This document shows positions 44,352 through 53,482 of a stretch of DNA of 64,000 nt, one piece after another. Source of the stretch: an uncultured Actinomycetes bacterium (GTDB lineage: Bacteria; Actinomycetota; Acidimicrobiia; Acidimicrobiales; RAAP-2); contig CAIQGE010000033.1 in the NCBI GenBank assembly GCA_903871335.1, forward strand, positions 78,472-142,471. Reading direction: 5' to 3'. A program made the position numbers and the translations under genes. Each line of letters starts with the position of its first letter. Position 1 is the stretch's first letter. A model generated the notes under the pieces. The model had not been told where the DNA came from, searched no databases, and saw only the letters and a list, made by a program, of their open reading frames with translations.

Positions 44352-46571
44352 TCAACCTAGGTCGTCGTACAGACGTTCGAGCACGCTCGCCACCTCGCGA
44401 CTGCGAAATTGCTCGGCGGTCGCGCGCGCGGCGTCACCCATGCGCACGCGCCGCGACGCGTCATGGAGGACGAAACGCATCGCGGCGGCCAACGAGGCGG
44501 CATCTGTGGCCGCGAACACGACGCCGTTCGGTTCAGTGTCGTCGGTCCCCACAAATTCCATGACGCCGCCCTCGTTCGGCACGATCACGACCCGTCCCGC
44601 CGCCATTGCTTCGGCGATCACGTTGCCAAAGGGCTCCGGTGATCGCGACGCCAAAATGACCGCATCGAGGTCCCGCATCTCGCTGCTCACGTCATCAACG
44701 GCGCCCGCGAAACTCACTCGACCGGAGAGGCCCAACCTGTCGACCTGGCGCGTTAATTCGTCCGCGTACGCGTCTTCTCCGAACAATGCTCCACCCACGA
44801 TTCGCAGCGTCCACCCGGGTTCATTACGCAACAGGTTCGCGGCCTCGATAACGAGGTCCTGCCCCTTCCACGGCGCCAATCGGCCAATGATCCCAAAGCG
44901 CACCGTGGTCGTCGTCGTCGGGTCCTCGAGATCAAAGAAGACGTCTTCGACGGGGCTCGGGATGACGGCGGCATTGACCGAGGTGGACCGTCCCGTGACC
45001 CGGGAGTTGGCAATGACGTCGTCGGGACCCCACGTCGCCAACAACCGTAAAAAGCGGGCCGTGCGCGCACCCACATAGGGCGGAGCCCACAGGTCACGGG
45101 CGTGCAGAACTACCCGCCACGGTGCGAACACCGACGCCATGGTTCCGTAGACGTGAGCCTTCATTGAATTGGTGTGCACAATCACCGGTTGTCGACGTCG
45201 GGTGATGCGACGAATGTGCCACGCGTAACTCAGCGTCGTCCCGACCGCCCGAGCCCTTCGACGGCCCAATTGATCGCGCGACAGCGCCTGAGTCGCCGGA
45301 TCCATTGGTACCACCTCATACGAAAGTCCCCGGCGGTCCAGCTCACTGGTCAGCGGTCCGTTTTCACCGAGAACGACGTGCGCGCGCCACCGTCGATCAT
45401 CCAATGCACTCATCACGCGAGCCAGCGCTAATTCACCACCCGATCTCTTGGCGGTGTGGTCGAGGACCACCACCCCTCGAGGGGCGTCACCGTGAGCCAC
45501 CTCGTCGTAGAGGCGTGCGTGTCTCTCGGCCACGCGAGTCCACGACTGACCACGCGCATCACCTCGCGCCGTCGTGCGCAAATCTGGATTCTCGAGAACC
45601 GCGTCGATGGCGGCACGCCACGTCGGTTCGATGGCCGATACGACTCTGACGGCGTCGCTCACGCGCGCAGCATCGCGCAACCCGTCAACGTCGGTCACGA
45701 CGACGGGTGTGCCATGGGCGAGCGACTCCAGAACGACGAGGCCAAAGCCCTCGTGCGCGACGGTGGGTACGATGCTGACGTCGGCAGCCTCGTACCAGTC
45801 CCGCAAGGTTTCGTCATCGACACGGCCCAGGAATCGCACGCGATCGGCCACTCCTCGTTGCCGCGCGAGGTCCTCGAGTTCTGCCCGCTGGTCTCCGTCC
45901 CCAATGATCACGAGAGTCTCGTTGGTGCGGCCTTCTCTCGCGAAGAACTCCACGAAGCGGTCAATGCCCATCCGCGGCGTTAGTCGTCGAACGATCACGA
46001 ACGTGATCAGCTCGTCACAACCAAGTCGCGAGCGCAACGTCACTCGGTCGACGGCGTCCGCGGGCGAGACGCCAGGAGCGATCACGTCGACGAGGTGTGG
46101 CGCGACGCCGTACCGCTCGACCGCAACCGCGCGAAAGGCGGACGAGAGCGTCACGACTCTTTCGGCGCGACGAAGGACGTAGCCCTCCACCAACGACTTG
46201 AGGGCAACGGACACCCGCGATGAACCCGCGACGGCGCTCTCGAGGGCCCACGGACCCTGGAAGTGCACGATGAATGGTCGTCGTCGGAACGCACCGGTGG
46301 CGAGCGCGTAGGCCGCGTGTGCGGGAAAGTGAACGTCGATGACGTCGGCGGGACTCTGACGGATCTGGCGAGCGAATACTCGCACCCGTTTCGGCCACGA
46401 GAGGCCCGACGGCACGGCTCCCTCTTCTGTGCCGTCATCAATCCAGATCACTGAGGACGTCGTTCCCAACACGTCCTGGGCACGGACCAGCTCGGAAAGG
46501 TAGCGATTCAGTCCGCCAATGCGCCACTGCGGACTCTCGAGCCCCACGTGCACGATCTTCGGTGACGTCAT
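44352..46571 (-). CDS. Tandem glycosyltransferase, GT4 fused to GT4
   Basis: 739 residues holding two GT-B units. Unit 1 (about 1-362): GGLNRYLSEL acceptor loop, IVRRLTPRMGIDRFVEF, and EGFGLVVLESLAHGTP. Unit 2 (about 370-739): VVLDHTAKRSGGELALARV, FGIIGRLAPWKGQDLVIEA, and PEPFGNVIAEAMAAGR. Both carry the E-x7-E pair, so both may be active. The two halves differ strongly, which argues against a recent duplication. It overlaps the upstream GT4 gene by ATGA and lies five bases before the GT2-GT4 fusion. Confidence 0.83.
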   Translation of the reverse strand: MTSPKIVHVGLESPQWRIGGLNRYLSELVRAQDVLGTTSSVIWIDDGTEEGAVPSGLSWPKRVRVFARQIRQSPADVIDVHFPAHAAYALATGAFRRRPFIVHFQGPWALESAVAGSSRVSVALKSLVEGYVLRRAERVVTLSSAFRAVAVERYGVAPHLVDVIAPGVSPADAVDRVTLRSRLGCDELITFVIVRRLTPRMGIDRFVEFFAREGRTNETLVIIGDGDQRAELEDLARQRGVADRVRFLGRVDDETLRDWYEAADVSIVPTVAHEGFGLVVLESLAHGTPVVVTDVDGLRDAARVSDAVRVVSAIEPTWRAAIDAVLENPDLRTTARGDARGQSWTRVAERHARLYDEVAHGDAPRGVVVLDHTAKRSGGELALARVMSALDDRRWRAHVVLGENGPLTSELDRRGLSYEVVPMDPATQALSRDQLGRRRARAVGTTLSYAWHIRRITRRRQPVIVHTNSMKAHVYGTMASVFAPWRVVLHARDLWAPPYVGARTARFLRLLATWGPDDVIANSRVTGRSTSVNAAVIPSPVEDVFFDLEDPTTTTTVRFGIIGRLAPWKGQDLVIEAANLLRNEPGWTLRIVGGALFGEDAYADELTRQVDRLGLSGRVSFAGAVDDVSSEMRDLDAVILASRSPEPFGNVIAEAMAAGRVVIVPNEGGVMEFVGTDDTEPNGVVFAATDAASLAAAMRFVLHDASRRVRMGDAARATAEQFRSREVASVLERLYDDLG

Positions 46572-47668
46572 GGTCGCAGCTCGCGATACAAATCCACGTA
46601 CGCATCGGCCATCGCGGTTCGTGTGTAGCTACGCGCCCGTAACTGCGCAACGTCGGCGAGTGCGCGCCGCGTCGTTGGGCTCCCCCACAGTTCTTCGAGA
46701 GCGTCAGCGACCGAGGCAACCTCCGCGGTCACGAGGCGACCACCCTCATTCGCACCAACCAGCTGATCGGCCACCCCCACGCCCGTGGAGACAACCGCAC
46801 AACCACACAGGGCGCCCTCGACCAAGTAGAGGCCGAAGGCTTCGTAGTTCGACACACACAGAACGACGTCGTGTTCGCGGTAGAGAGGGGCCACGTCCGC
46901 TACGAAACCAGTGAAACGAACGCGGTCCGCGACGTTCTTGTCGTGCAGAACTCGCTCGTAATGACTGATGGGTCCATCACCCACGACGGTCAACGAGGCG
47001 TGGGGCGCCTGGCAGATCGCAGCAATGGCCAAGTCCACGCCCTTGAGGGCGAAGTCGCCGGTCACCATGATCACGCGCAACATCCCCGATTCATTTGCGG
47101 GACGTTCCACGGAAGAGAACGCGGAAGCGTCGACGCCGTTGGCAATCACTCGTCGAGGAATATCGCTGTAATGCTGCGCTAACTGGGCATTGACGACGGG
47201 CGACACCGCGACCAACTCGCCCACCCGGCCGCGGCGATACTGACGTCGCTCAATCCCGAGTCCGAGACGTCGCGCGATCGCGGCATTGGCGCGACGCCAG
47301 CCCACTTCGTGTCGTCGTGCGGACTTGTCCACGGCGGCGTGGCACAAGTGCACCGTCGCGAGATCGACCGGCTCCGGCGTGAGAGCCCCGCAGGCGTGCA
47401 CGATGTCGACGTTGTGTCGCTCGCGTCGAACGATGCGTCGTGACCGCACAAAGAACCAGGCAATACGGGCGAAAGCTGGAGCGGACGGGAGTGAGACGTG
47501 AATGGTCCGCACACCCGACGGCAGCGAGTCCCCACCTTCTGCGGCAACAACGGTGAAGTCAACGCGGTCGCTGGCGGCGGTAATCAGTGCGTGCCCCATA
47601 CGTTCCATGCCGCCTCCCGCGGGATCGACGGAATGCGCGAGATACAAAACTCGCGGTTTCGAACTCAC
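46568..47668 (-). CDS. Glycosyltransferase family 4
   Basis: About 366 residues, GT-B. Starts SSKPRVLYLAHSVDPAGGGMERMGHAL with the acceptor-domain GGG loop; MVTGDFALKGVDLAIAA begins the donor domain; E-x7-E segment SNYEAFGLYLVEGALCGCAVV. The GTG at 47668 overlaps the stop of the polymerase gene (GTGA); an open Arg-rich extension upstream lies within that gene and is discarded. Middle gene of the four-gene minus-strand unit 49209-42245. Confidence 0.8.
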   Translation of the reverse strand: MSSKPRVLYLAHSVDPAGGGMERMGHALITAASDRVDFTVVAAEGGDSLPSGVRTIHVSLPSAPAFARIAWFFVRSRRIVRRERHNVDIVHACGALTPEPVDLATVHLCHAAVDKSARRHEVGWRRANAAIARRLGLGIERRQYRRGRVGELVAVSPVVNAQLAQHYSDIPRRVIANGVDASAFSSVERPANESGMLRVIMVTGDFALKGVDLAIAAICQAPHASLTVVGDGPISHYERVLHDKNVADRVRFTGFVADVAPLYREHDVVLCVSNYEAFGLYLVEGALCGCAVVSTGVGVADQLVGANEGGRLVTAEVASVADALEELWGSPTTRRALADVAQLRARSYTRTAMADAYVDLYRELRP

Positions 47669-49209
47669 TGAGCGGGAGCCTGTCGCGCACTCTCGCTGGG
47701 TCGACGCCACGTGAAGGTATCGACGACGACGCGAGCGGCTTCGTCGCGGTCGGTTTCTACCTTCAGCAGGTGGTCCGCGAATCCGAACGCCAGCCACACG
47801 AGCCAACAGACCGAGTACAGGTCACCATTGGTCCACTGGAACAGCGTCGCGCCCGCAATGCCGATGACAAACAGACCAATGGTGTCTCGTCGGCGAACAG
47901 CCAATCGGTACGCCGTCCGAAGTCCGTTGAGGAGCAACATGAGGTAGACAACGATGCCGACCGCACCGAAGTCAATTGCCATGTTGCCGGGGTCGAACTC
48001 CGTTCCCGTCAGGTGACTACTCGACGAGTACTTTCCGGCGGCCAACGTGGTCGCTCCCGTCCCGCGACCCAGCGGATGACGAATACCGAGCAGGAGTCCC
48101 TTGCGCGTGGCTGAAATGTGTCCACTCAACGACGAATTGGAACCGAGGGGCTGCGACACTCCCGACAATTGGTGCTGAGCGAGAACCGAGCCGGGGCTCG
48201 AGGAACTACTGGTACTCGAGGAGCCGCCAATCGCTCCCGCGAACAGGATCAGCAACGCCACCGCGACCGTGCCCGCGAGAGCGACGTTGATCGGGCGATA
48301 ACGACGCTTGGCCGCCGCCATCATGCCGAGCGCCAGGGTGACCAGGAAGACACTGGTGCGCTGCGATTCGTAGAACAGGGCGGTCAGAACCGTCGCCAGC
48401 GCGGCGAGGTGAAGAAGAATCGGCCAACGGGTCGACTTCGTCAGCAGCGCCGCCCAGGCCACCGCACCGACGGAGAGAAATGCGGCGTACTCCTGGGCAC
48501 TAGAGAAGCTCGAGAAGGCGCGCGTCACACCACCACCGACGTTGAGGGCCGCGTATCCCTTACTCGCGATCCACGACTGGTCCCATGACGGAAACCCAAC
48601 GAACTGCTGGTACAACCCGTAGGCCGCCGCGATGAGCGACACCAGCGCGACCGTCCAGATCACTCGCATGATCATGATGGGCTCCGCTAATCGCCGGCCA
48701 ATCCAGAACGCCAACGTGGGAATCGTCAAGAACAAGACGCCGCCGAGTCCGGTCAGGAGACTGCCCTGGGTGGGGTTGAATGCTTGCAGGAGTGCGACCA
48801 CATTAAAGGCGAGCACCCATCGAGCCAGGGGCGTGAGAGCGCCCGGCTCCCGAGATCGTGTCACCATCAGCCACATCACCAAAAGGGCCAGCGGTGCGAT
48901 GAGAAGGAGGGGGTCGCCGGAGAACGTGACATTGGTCCCGCCCGTTGTCAAACGACGCACCATTCCGAGCAACACCAACCAAATGGGCAGGATGCCAATC
49001 ATGCCGGCGGGATTGGACCACGCCATTGAAATCACGAGAGGAATGGCGATCAGAGCCAGCAGCGTGTGTGATCCCGTCACCAATGAGAGCGAGATGGCAC
49101 CACCGGCGACCATCAGCACGAGTGGCAGTGACGACCCTCCTCGTGGGAGTGGTCGTACGTCGACGACCTCCGGCACCACGGTGTCGGGCCAGTTCTTCAC
49201 AACAGTCAT
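47665..49209 (-). CDS. O-antigen ligase/polymerase-like membrane protein (Wzy-type)
   Basis: 514 residues with about 11-12 membrane segments and one larger outside loop (about 335-400, Ser-rich: SSSTSSSSS) as in Wzy/WaaL proteins. The loop is followed by LGIRHPLGRGTGATTL, the Wzy_C-type RNHPLxGxG motif. It probably polymerises the flipped repeat units. The ATG at 49209 (MTVVKNW) is taken; an upstream ATG at 49260 adds a Cys-containing leader without family support. It heads the minus-strand GT unit and is divergent from the kinase gene. Confidence 0.78.
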   Translation of the reverse strand: MTVVKNWPDTVVPEVVDVRPLPRGGSSLPLVLMVAGGAISLSLVTGSHTLLALIAIPLVISMAWSNPAGMIGILPIWLVLLGMVRRLTTGGTNVTFSGDPLLLIAPLALLVMWLMVTRSREPGALTPLARWVLAFNVVALLQAFNPTQGSLLTGLGGVLFLTIPTLAFWIGRRLAEPIMIMRVIWTVALVSLIAAAYGLYQQFVGFPSWDQSWIASKGYAALNVGGGVTRAFSSFSSAQEYAAFLSVGAVAWAALLTKSTRWPILLHLAALATVLTALFYESQRTSVFLVTLALGMMAAAKRRYRPINVALAGTVAVALLILFAGAIGGSSSTSSSSSPGSVLAQHQLSGVSQPLGSNSSLSGHISATRKGLLLGIRHPLGRGTGATTLAAGKYSSSSHLTGTEFDPGNMAIDFGAVGIVVYLMLLLNGLRTAYRLAVRRRDTIGLFVIGIAGATLFQWTNGDLYSVCWLVWLAFGFADHLLKVETDRDEAARVVVDTFTWRRPSESARQAPAQ

Positions 49210-49278
49210 TGTGCCATAGGCCGTAGGGCAATTTCGGGCCGCGCACTCGACCGACCTCAATCAGAAGGAGCCCATCGG

Positions 49279-49284
49279 TAGAGT
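49279..49284 (+). promoter_or_regulatory. -10 box of the Wzz/tyrosine-kinase gene, leaderless
   Basis: TAGAGT with six bases to GTG 49291. It decides between two candidate GTG starts: the earlier one (49285) would lie directly against the box. Confidence 0.5.
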
Positions 49285-49290
49285 GTGGTC

Positions 49291-50952
49291 GTGGAAAACC
49301 AGACCGATGCTCGTCGTGCTCCGCAGGAATACTTACGGGTTCTCTGGCGTCACAAGTTGACCGTGGTGGTCATCACCTTCGTCGCGGTCGCGGGCATGCT
49401 GCTGATCGACACCGTCCGCACTCCCGTGTACAGCGCTCAAACGACCGTGGCGTTCGCGGCGAACAAGAACCTGAGCGTCACCGCCATGAGCACGGATTTG
49501 ATTCGTCTCGGTTCTGGACCCGTGCGAACCCAGGCCGTCCAGATCCTTGGGCAACCGCTCCCGAACTGCAATATTGCTCAGCAGGGCAACTCCTCGATTG
49601 CCAAGATCACCTGCACCTCATCGTCGCCCCGACTGGCCCAAAAGGGCGCCAACGCGATCGCCCTGGGGTACAACGCGTACTACCGCACCCAGGCGATCCA
49701 AAACGACATCGGACTCGCGCAGTTTTACTCCACGTCCATTACGAACACGAAGTTCCTCATCGCCAACCTCCTGGTGCAGATCCACCAGGTAGGACGTAAA
49801 TCCATCTTGGGTCGCATCTACACCAAGCAAGTCAGTCAGGCCTACGACTCACTCCAGTTGCTCCAGGCTCAGTTGAATGGCGTGCAACTCAACGAACTCA
49901 ACCCGAAGACGGCCATTCAGATCATTTCCTACGCCGGCCGTCCCTCCGTCCCGCTATCGCCGAAGCCGACGAGTGACGCACTGTTGGCACTCGTCATTGG
50001 CCTGGCGATCGGCATTGTGGTCGCCATCGTGCGCGACACGCTCGACGACAAGCTCCGTACCCGCCAGGAGTTTGAGCAAATCGCGCATGGTCGACCGGTC
50101 ATTGGGTCCATCCCCTCCATTCGGGAGTGGGAGGACCGCAAGACACCGTTACTCATCGTGGCCGAGCAGCCCAAGAGTCCTCCGGCGGAAGCCTTTCGCT
50201 CGCTACGAACGTCTCTGCAGTTCATGTCGCTGGATGACCCGATTCGGACCCTCTTGATTACCTCTCCCGCCGCCGCCGACGGCAAGACGACGACGTCGGC
50301 GAATCTCGCGTACACGCTGGCCGCGGCGGGCACCGAGGTCATCATCCTTGGCTGCGACTTGCGCAAACCTCGTATCCACGAATTCTTCGGCGTCAGCAAT
50401 GACGTCGGCTTCACCTCGGTGATGCTCGGCGAAGTGGACCTCGACGAAGCCCTGGTGGAAGTCCCCGGCAGCACCTATCTCCGCATCTTGCCCGCCGGTC
50501 CGATTCCGCCGAATCCCGCCGAGCTCCTCTCTGGTCGTCGCGCCCAACGTCTCATCGAAGAAATCAAGGAACGTTGCGACATCGTGATTCTCGACTCGCC
50601 GCCGATGCTGCCCGTGTCGGACGCCCAGGTTCTCGCCGCGCACGCTGACGGCGTTCTTCTCGTGGGTGCCTCGGGAGTCTCGACCCGGCGCGACACCACT
50701 CGCGCCGTGGAACTCTTGATGCAAGTGGACGCAGCGCTGGTGGGTCTCATCTTGAATCGCGCACCCCAGGCCGATTCCTACAACTACTACCGGTACGGCT
50801 ACGGCTATGGGTACGGGTACGGATATGGGTACGGCTATGGGTACGGATCGACCTACGGCTCCGGTGGCACGTACGGCTCACCCTCGCAGCCAATTCCCGA
50901 GAACATCCCGATGCCCGAAATCGAAGTTGAATCCCAGCGGCCGTCGTCCTAA
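49291..50952 (+). CDS. Wzz chain-length protein fused to BY-type tyrosine kinase, with Tyr-Gly tail
   Basis: 553 residues. Two membrane helices (about 22-40 and 230-248) enclose an extracytoplasmic Wzz domain; the cytoplasmic kinase has Walker A SPAAADGKTT (K332), Walker A' ILGCDLRKP and Walker B CDIVILDSPPM. The tail (about 497-528) has 14 tyrosines, nine of them in a straight Tyr-Gly alternation coded at 50794-50847, then a Pro/Glu-rich end. Such kinases control polymer length and export through cyclic tail phosphorylation. The fused layout resembles Gram-negative Wzc more than the split Firmicute pair. The cognate phosphatase candidate is at 52922. GTG start set by a -10 box; GTG 49285 is the alternative. 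Confidence 0.88.
   Translation: MENQTDARRAPQEYLRVLWRHKLTVVVITFVAVAGMLLIDTVRTPVYSAQTTVAFAANKNLSVTAMSTDLIRLGSGPVRTQAVQILGQPLPNCNIAQQGNSSIAKITCTSSSPRLAQKGANAIALGYNAYYRTQAIQNDIGLAQFYSTSITNTKFLIANLLVQIHQVGRKSILGRIYTKQVSQAYDSLQLLQAQLNGVQLNELNPKTAIQIISYAGRPSVPLSPKPTSDALLALVIGLAIGIVVAIVRDTLDDKLRTRQEFEQIAHGRPVIGSIPSIREWEDRKTPLLIVAEQPKSPPAEAFRSLRTSLQFMSLDDPIRTLLITSPAAADGKTTTSANLAYTLAAAGTEVIILGCDLRKPRIHEFFGVSNDVGFTSVMLGEVDLDEALVEVPGSTYLRILPAGPIPPNPAELLSGRRAQRLIEEIKERCDIVILDSPPMLPVSDAQVLAAHADGVLLVGASGVSTRRDTTRAVELLMQVDAALVGLILNRAPQADSYNYYRYGYGYGYGYGYGYGYGYGSTYGSGGTYGSPSQPIPENIPMPEIEVESQRPSS
50794..50847 (+). repeat. Tyr-Gly codon repeat in kinase tail
   Basis: Nine consecutive Tyr-Gly dipeptides are coded by a degenerate 6 bp repeat (TAY GGN). 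Third-position changes break up the DNA repeat while the peptide stays perfect. Confidence 0.85.
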
Positions 50953-50985
50953 GGGACGTCGGATCGGCGACGAGATGACCAGCGC

Positions 50986-52950
50986 GTGAGTCCTCGATAC
51001 CGCCACCGACGATCACATTTTCTTCACGATTTTCGCCACGGTTGGAATCACTACACGTTGCACCGCGACGGGGTCCGACACCGCCACGGTGAGGGTGTTC
51101 GCTTCGAACGCGCCGAACGACCACGGGGACAGTGGCGCGACGTGCCCCGACGTCTATGGCCTCGAGAAATCGCGAAGCAAATCTTTCTTGGCGTCATGCT
51201 GGGATTCGGCGTGGTGCTGCTACTCGCCCTGATCTTCGGCACGATTGCTTTTCTCGACGCCCGCGGCGACCTCACACAAGCCCAAAACCTGGGCAAGAAC
51301 ATTGTGGATCAACGCGATCAATTGCTGAGTCCGTCGGGCCGAGAATCAGCAACCACCAACCTCAACCAGATGCACTTTCTCGCAGATCGCGCGGACGCCG
51401 ATCTTTCCAATTCGCTCGCCATCTCCGTGCTCAAAATCATTCCGATTTTCGGCCGACAGGTGTCGTCACTCACGCAAACCGTCCACGACGTCAACACATT
51501 GTCCGACCAGGGCGTCAAACTGATCTCCCGCGCCAATGACGTCATCGCGGCCTCCCACGGGACATCGATCAATCTTCCAACCCTCAAGTTGCTGGACCGC
51601 CAAGTGCACCGATCGGCCCACGTCATTGGATCGCTCACCACGTCACCCGACGGCCTGTGGGGACCGGTTCGCAGCGAAAGGGTCAAGCTCAATCACGAGC
51701 TACAAGTCGTTTCCTCCCTTCTCGTTCGAGGTGGCGAGGCGCTCGATTTCGCCCAACCCTTCCTCGGTTCACGGGGCCCACGGACCTACCTCGTCGCGGG
51801 CCAGAACAACTCGGAAATGCGCGACCAGGGTGCGGTGCTCTCGTGGGCCCTCCTGCACGTCCACGACGGAAATTTCACGATGGACTCGGCCGCGAGCGTC
51901 GGCACGATCTCATTGTCGTCGCCCGCCGCCACGATCACTTCACCCACCACTCGCGCGGTATTTGGGCCCTTCGAACCAACGCGCATCTGGCAATCGGTCA
52001 ACGCGCCCGGTAATTTCCCCATGTCGTCGCAATGGATGATTCAGATGTTCCAAAAAGCTCGCGGCATCCACGTTGACGGCGTCGTGGGCGTCGACGTACA
52101 GACCTTGGAAAATATCCTCAAGGTAACCGGCGGCGTCAACGTTCCCGCCATCAAGGGCGAGGTCACCACGGACAACGTCGCTCCCCTGCTTCTCTACGAC
52201 CTCTATAAGAAGTACCCCTACGGTTCCCAGGCCGCTCGCCACGACGAAGTGGCCGCCGTAGCGCAAGCCGCCGTCGACAAGATGAAGAAGGGAAATTACG
52301 ACCTCGGCGCGTTCTTGCATTCGTTGGCCAAGTCGTCCCAGGGCCGCCACCTCATGTTCTACGACACGAATCCTCAGATGCAAAAAACGGTCGTGTCCTT
52401 TGGTGGCGCGGGAGGCATGAAGGATTACGGCACCAACGCCGTCCACCTCGCCATGGAAGCCGGCGCCGCCGCCAAGGTGGACTGGTTCATGTACAGCGCC
52501 GCGAGTTACAACGTGCAACTGGACTCACAGGGCAACGCCTTGATCACGACCACGCTGCAACTTCACAACACCGCGCCGGCGGGCGCCAAGCCCAGTTACG
52601 CACTCGGTTCGCGCACCAACGGACACACACCGGGTGAATACGACGCTCGTTTGTTCTTCTGGATGCCCCGTGGCACGCAGGCTCCGGGTGCTCTCACCGA
52701 AGAGGGCCTGTCCTTGCAGCGGGCGATCTCCTTCGTGTATCCGCAAGAAACCCAGCAGGTGGTCTTCACGTCCTTCATTCCGAACGCCGTCCGCCACGGC
52801 CGCTTCAGCCTCCACTTTGTGCCGCAAAGTTTGATTCACCCCACGGCCATGACCGTGAACTTCACGTCCTCACAGAATTACAACGGTCCGATCCAACAGA
52901 GTTGGACCGCCGATCACGAGGTCACTCTGACGTGGACGGCCAACCCGTAA
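50986..52950 (+). CDS. DUF4012 domain-containing protein
   Basis: 654 residues. A His/Arg-rich cytoplasmic N-terminus (1-65), one membrane helix (about 67-90: FLGVMLGFGVVLLLALIF), a helical stretch with many Leu/Asp/Gln (90-215), then the DUF4012 core: GPRTYLVAGQNNSEMRDQGAVLSWALL and FEPTRIWQSVNAPGNFP. The rest would be outside the membrane and ends in beta-rich sequence. DUF4012 proteins recur in exopolysaccharide loci but have no established role. GTG start 34 bp after the kinase; likely same transcript. No LytR-CpsA-Psr domain is present, although topology is similar. Its end overlaps the phosphatase gene by 29 bp. Confidence 0.8.
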   Translation: MSPRYRHRRSHFLHDFRHGWNHYTLHRDGVRHRHGEGVRFERAERPRGQWRDVPRRLWPREIAKQIFLGVMLGFGVVLLLALIFGTIAFLDARGDLTQAQNLGKNIVDQRDQLLSPSGRESATTNLNQMHFLADRADADLSNSLAISVLKIIPIFGRQVSSLTQTVHDVNTLSDQGVKLISRANDVIAASHGTSINLPTLKLLDRQVHRSAHVIGSLTTSPDGLWGPVRSERVKLNHELQVVSSLLVRGGEALDFAQPFLGSRGPRTYLVAGQNNSEMRDQGAVLSWALLHVHDGNFTMDSAASVGTISLSSPAATITSPTTRAVFGPFEPTRIWQSVNAPGNFPMSSQWMIQMFQKARGIHVDGVVGVDVQTLENILKVTGGVNVPAIKGEVTTDNVAPLLLYDLYKKYPYGSQAARHDEVAAVAQAAVDKMKKGNYDLGAFLHSLAKSSQGRHLMFYDTNPQMQKTVVSFGGAGGMKDYGTNAVHLAMEAGAAAKVDWFMYSAASYNVQLDSQGNALITTTLQLHNTAPAGAKPSYALGSRTNGHTPGEYDARLFFWMPRGTQAPGALTEEGLSLQRAISFVYPQETQQVVFTSFIPNAVRHGRFSLHFVPQSLIHPTAMTVNFTSSQNYNGPIQQSWTADHEVTLTWTANP

Positions 52951-53482
52951 GCATCGGCGCTACGCGAAGTGTTTCGCGGCGAAGGGTCTCAATCATCTCG
53001 CGATAGTCGGCAACATCTCCCGACAAGCCCGGGTCCGTAATGTCGTCCTCCACGTCCGCACCTAACAAATCGTTACGAGAACGAGTCCGGTGCAACACCG
53101 CAATCCACTGGTCGAACGTCTCGTCCTGGGGCGAGGGAGGATTGATCTGGGCACGTCGCGCAAATTCCCGCAACGTGAACGATTTCGGCCATAGCGATGT
53201 GTCGCGTACCACTGCTTCGCGCAACAAAGCGCGCTCCATGAACAACAACAGATCCGCCGAGCGCGCGTCCTCTCGCTCCAGGGTCTCGCCCAAGGGCAAC
53301 GAGAGCACGATGCCGGCTTCGTCCAATGCTTGTTGCATCGCCGGTGGCGTCAATCCGATGCCACCTTCGGTTCCCTTCGACGTGACCGTCACACCGCTGT
53401 GTCGACCGACACTCACGGCGAGAAGGGTCTCGGCGACCGGACTACGGCACGTGTTGGCGAAGCAAATGACGATGACCTTCAC
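52922..53482 (-). CDS. Low-molecular-weight protein-tyrosine phosphatase family protein
   Basis: 186 residues, longer than the usual 150. P-loop CFANTCRSP (C8-x5-R14, with the second Cys seen in classic members) and the late Asp-Pro general acid in TDPGLSGD. By position it probably dephosphorylates the Wzz-kinase tail (Wzb role). It is coupled to the upstream ABC gene by ATGA and runs into the 3' end of the DUF4012 gene. An arsenate reductase role is less likely given the context. Confidence 0.8.
   Translation of the reverse strand: MKVIVICFANTCRSPVAETLLAVSVGRHSGVTVTSKGTEGGIGLTPPAMQQALDEAGIVLSLPLGETLEREDARSADLLLFMERALLREAVVRDTSLWPKSFTLREFARRAQINPPSPQDETFDQWIAVLHRTRSRNDLLGADVEDDITDPGLSGDVADYREMIETLRRETLRVAPMLTGWPSTSE

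Noticed and set aside
48180..48240. Ser-rich stretch in the Wzy-like protein as a simple DNA repeat
   Set aside because: The serine codons are mixed, so there is no DNA-level repeat; a flexible outside loop is normal for this family.
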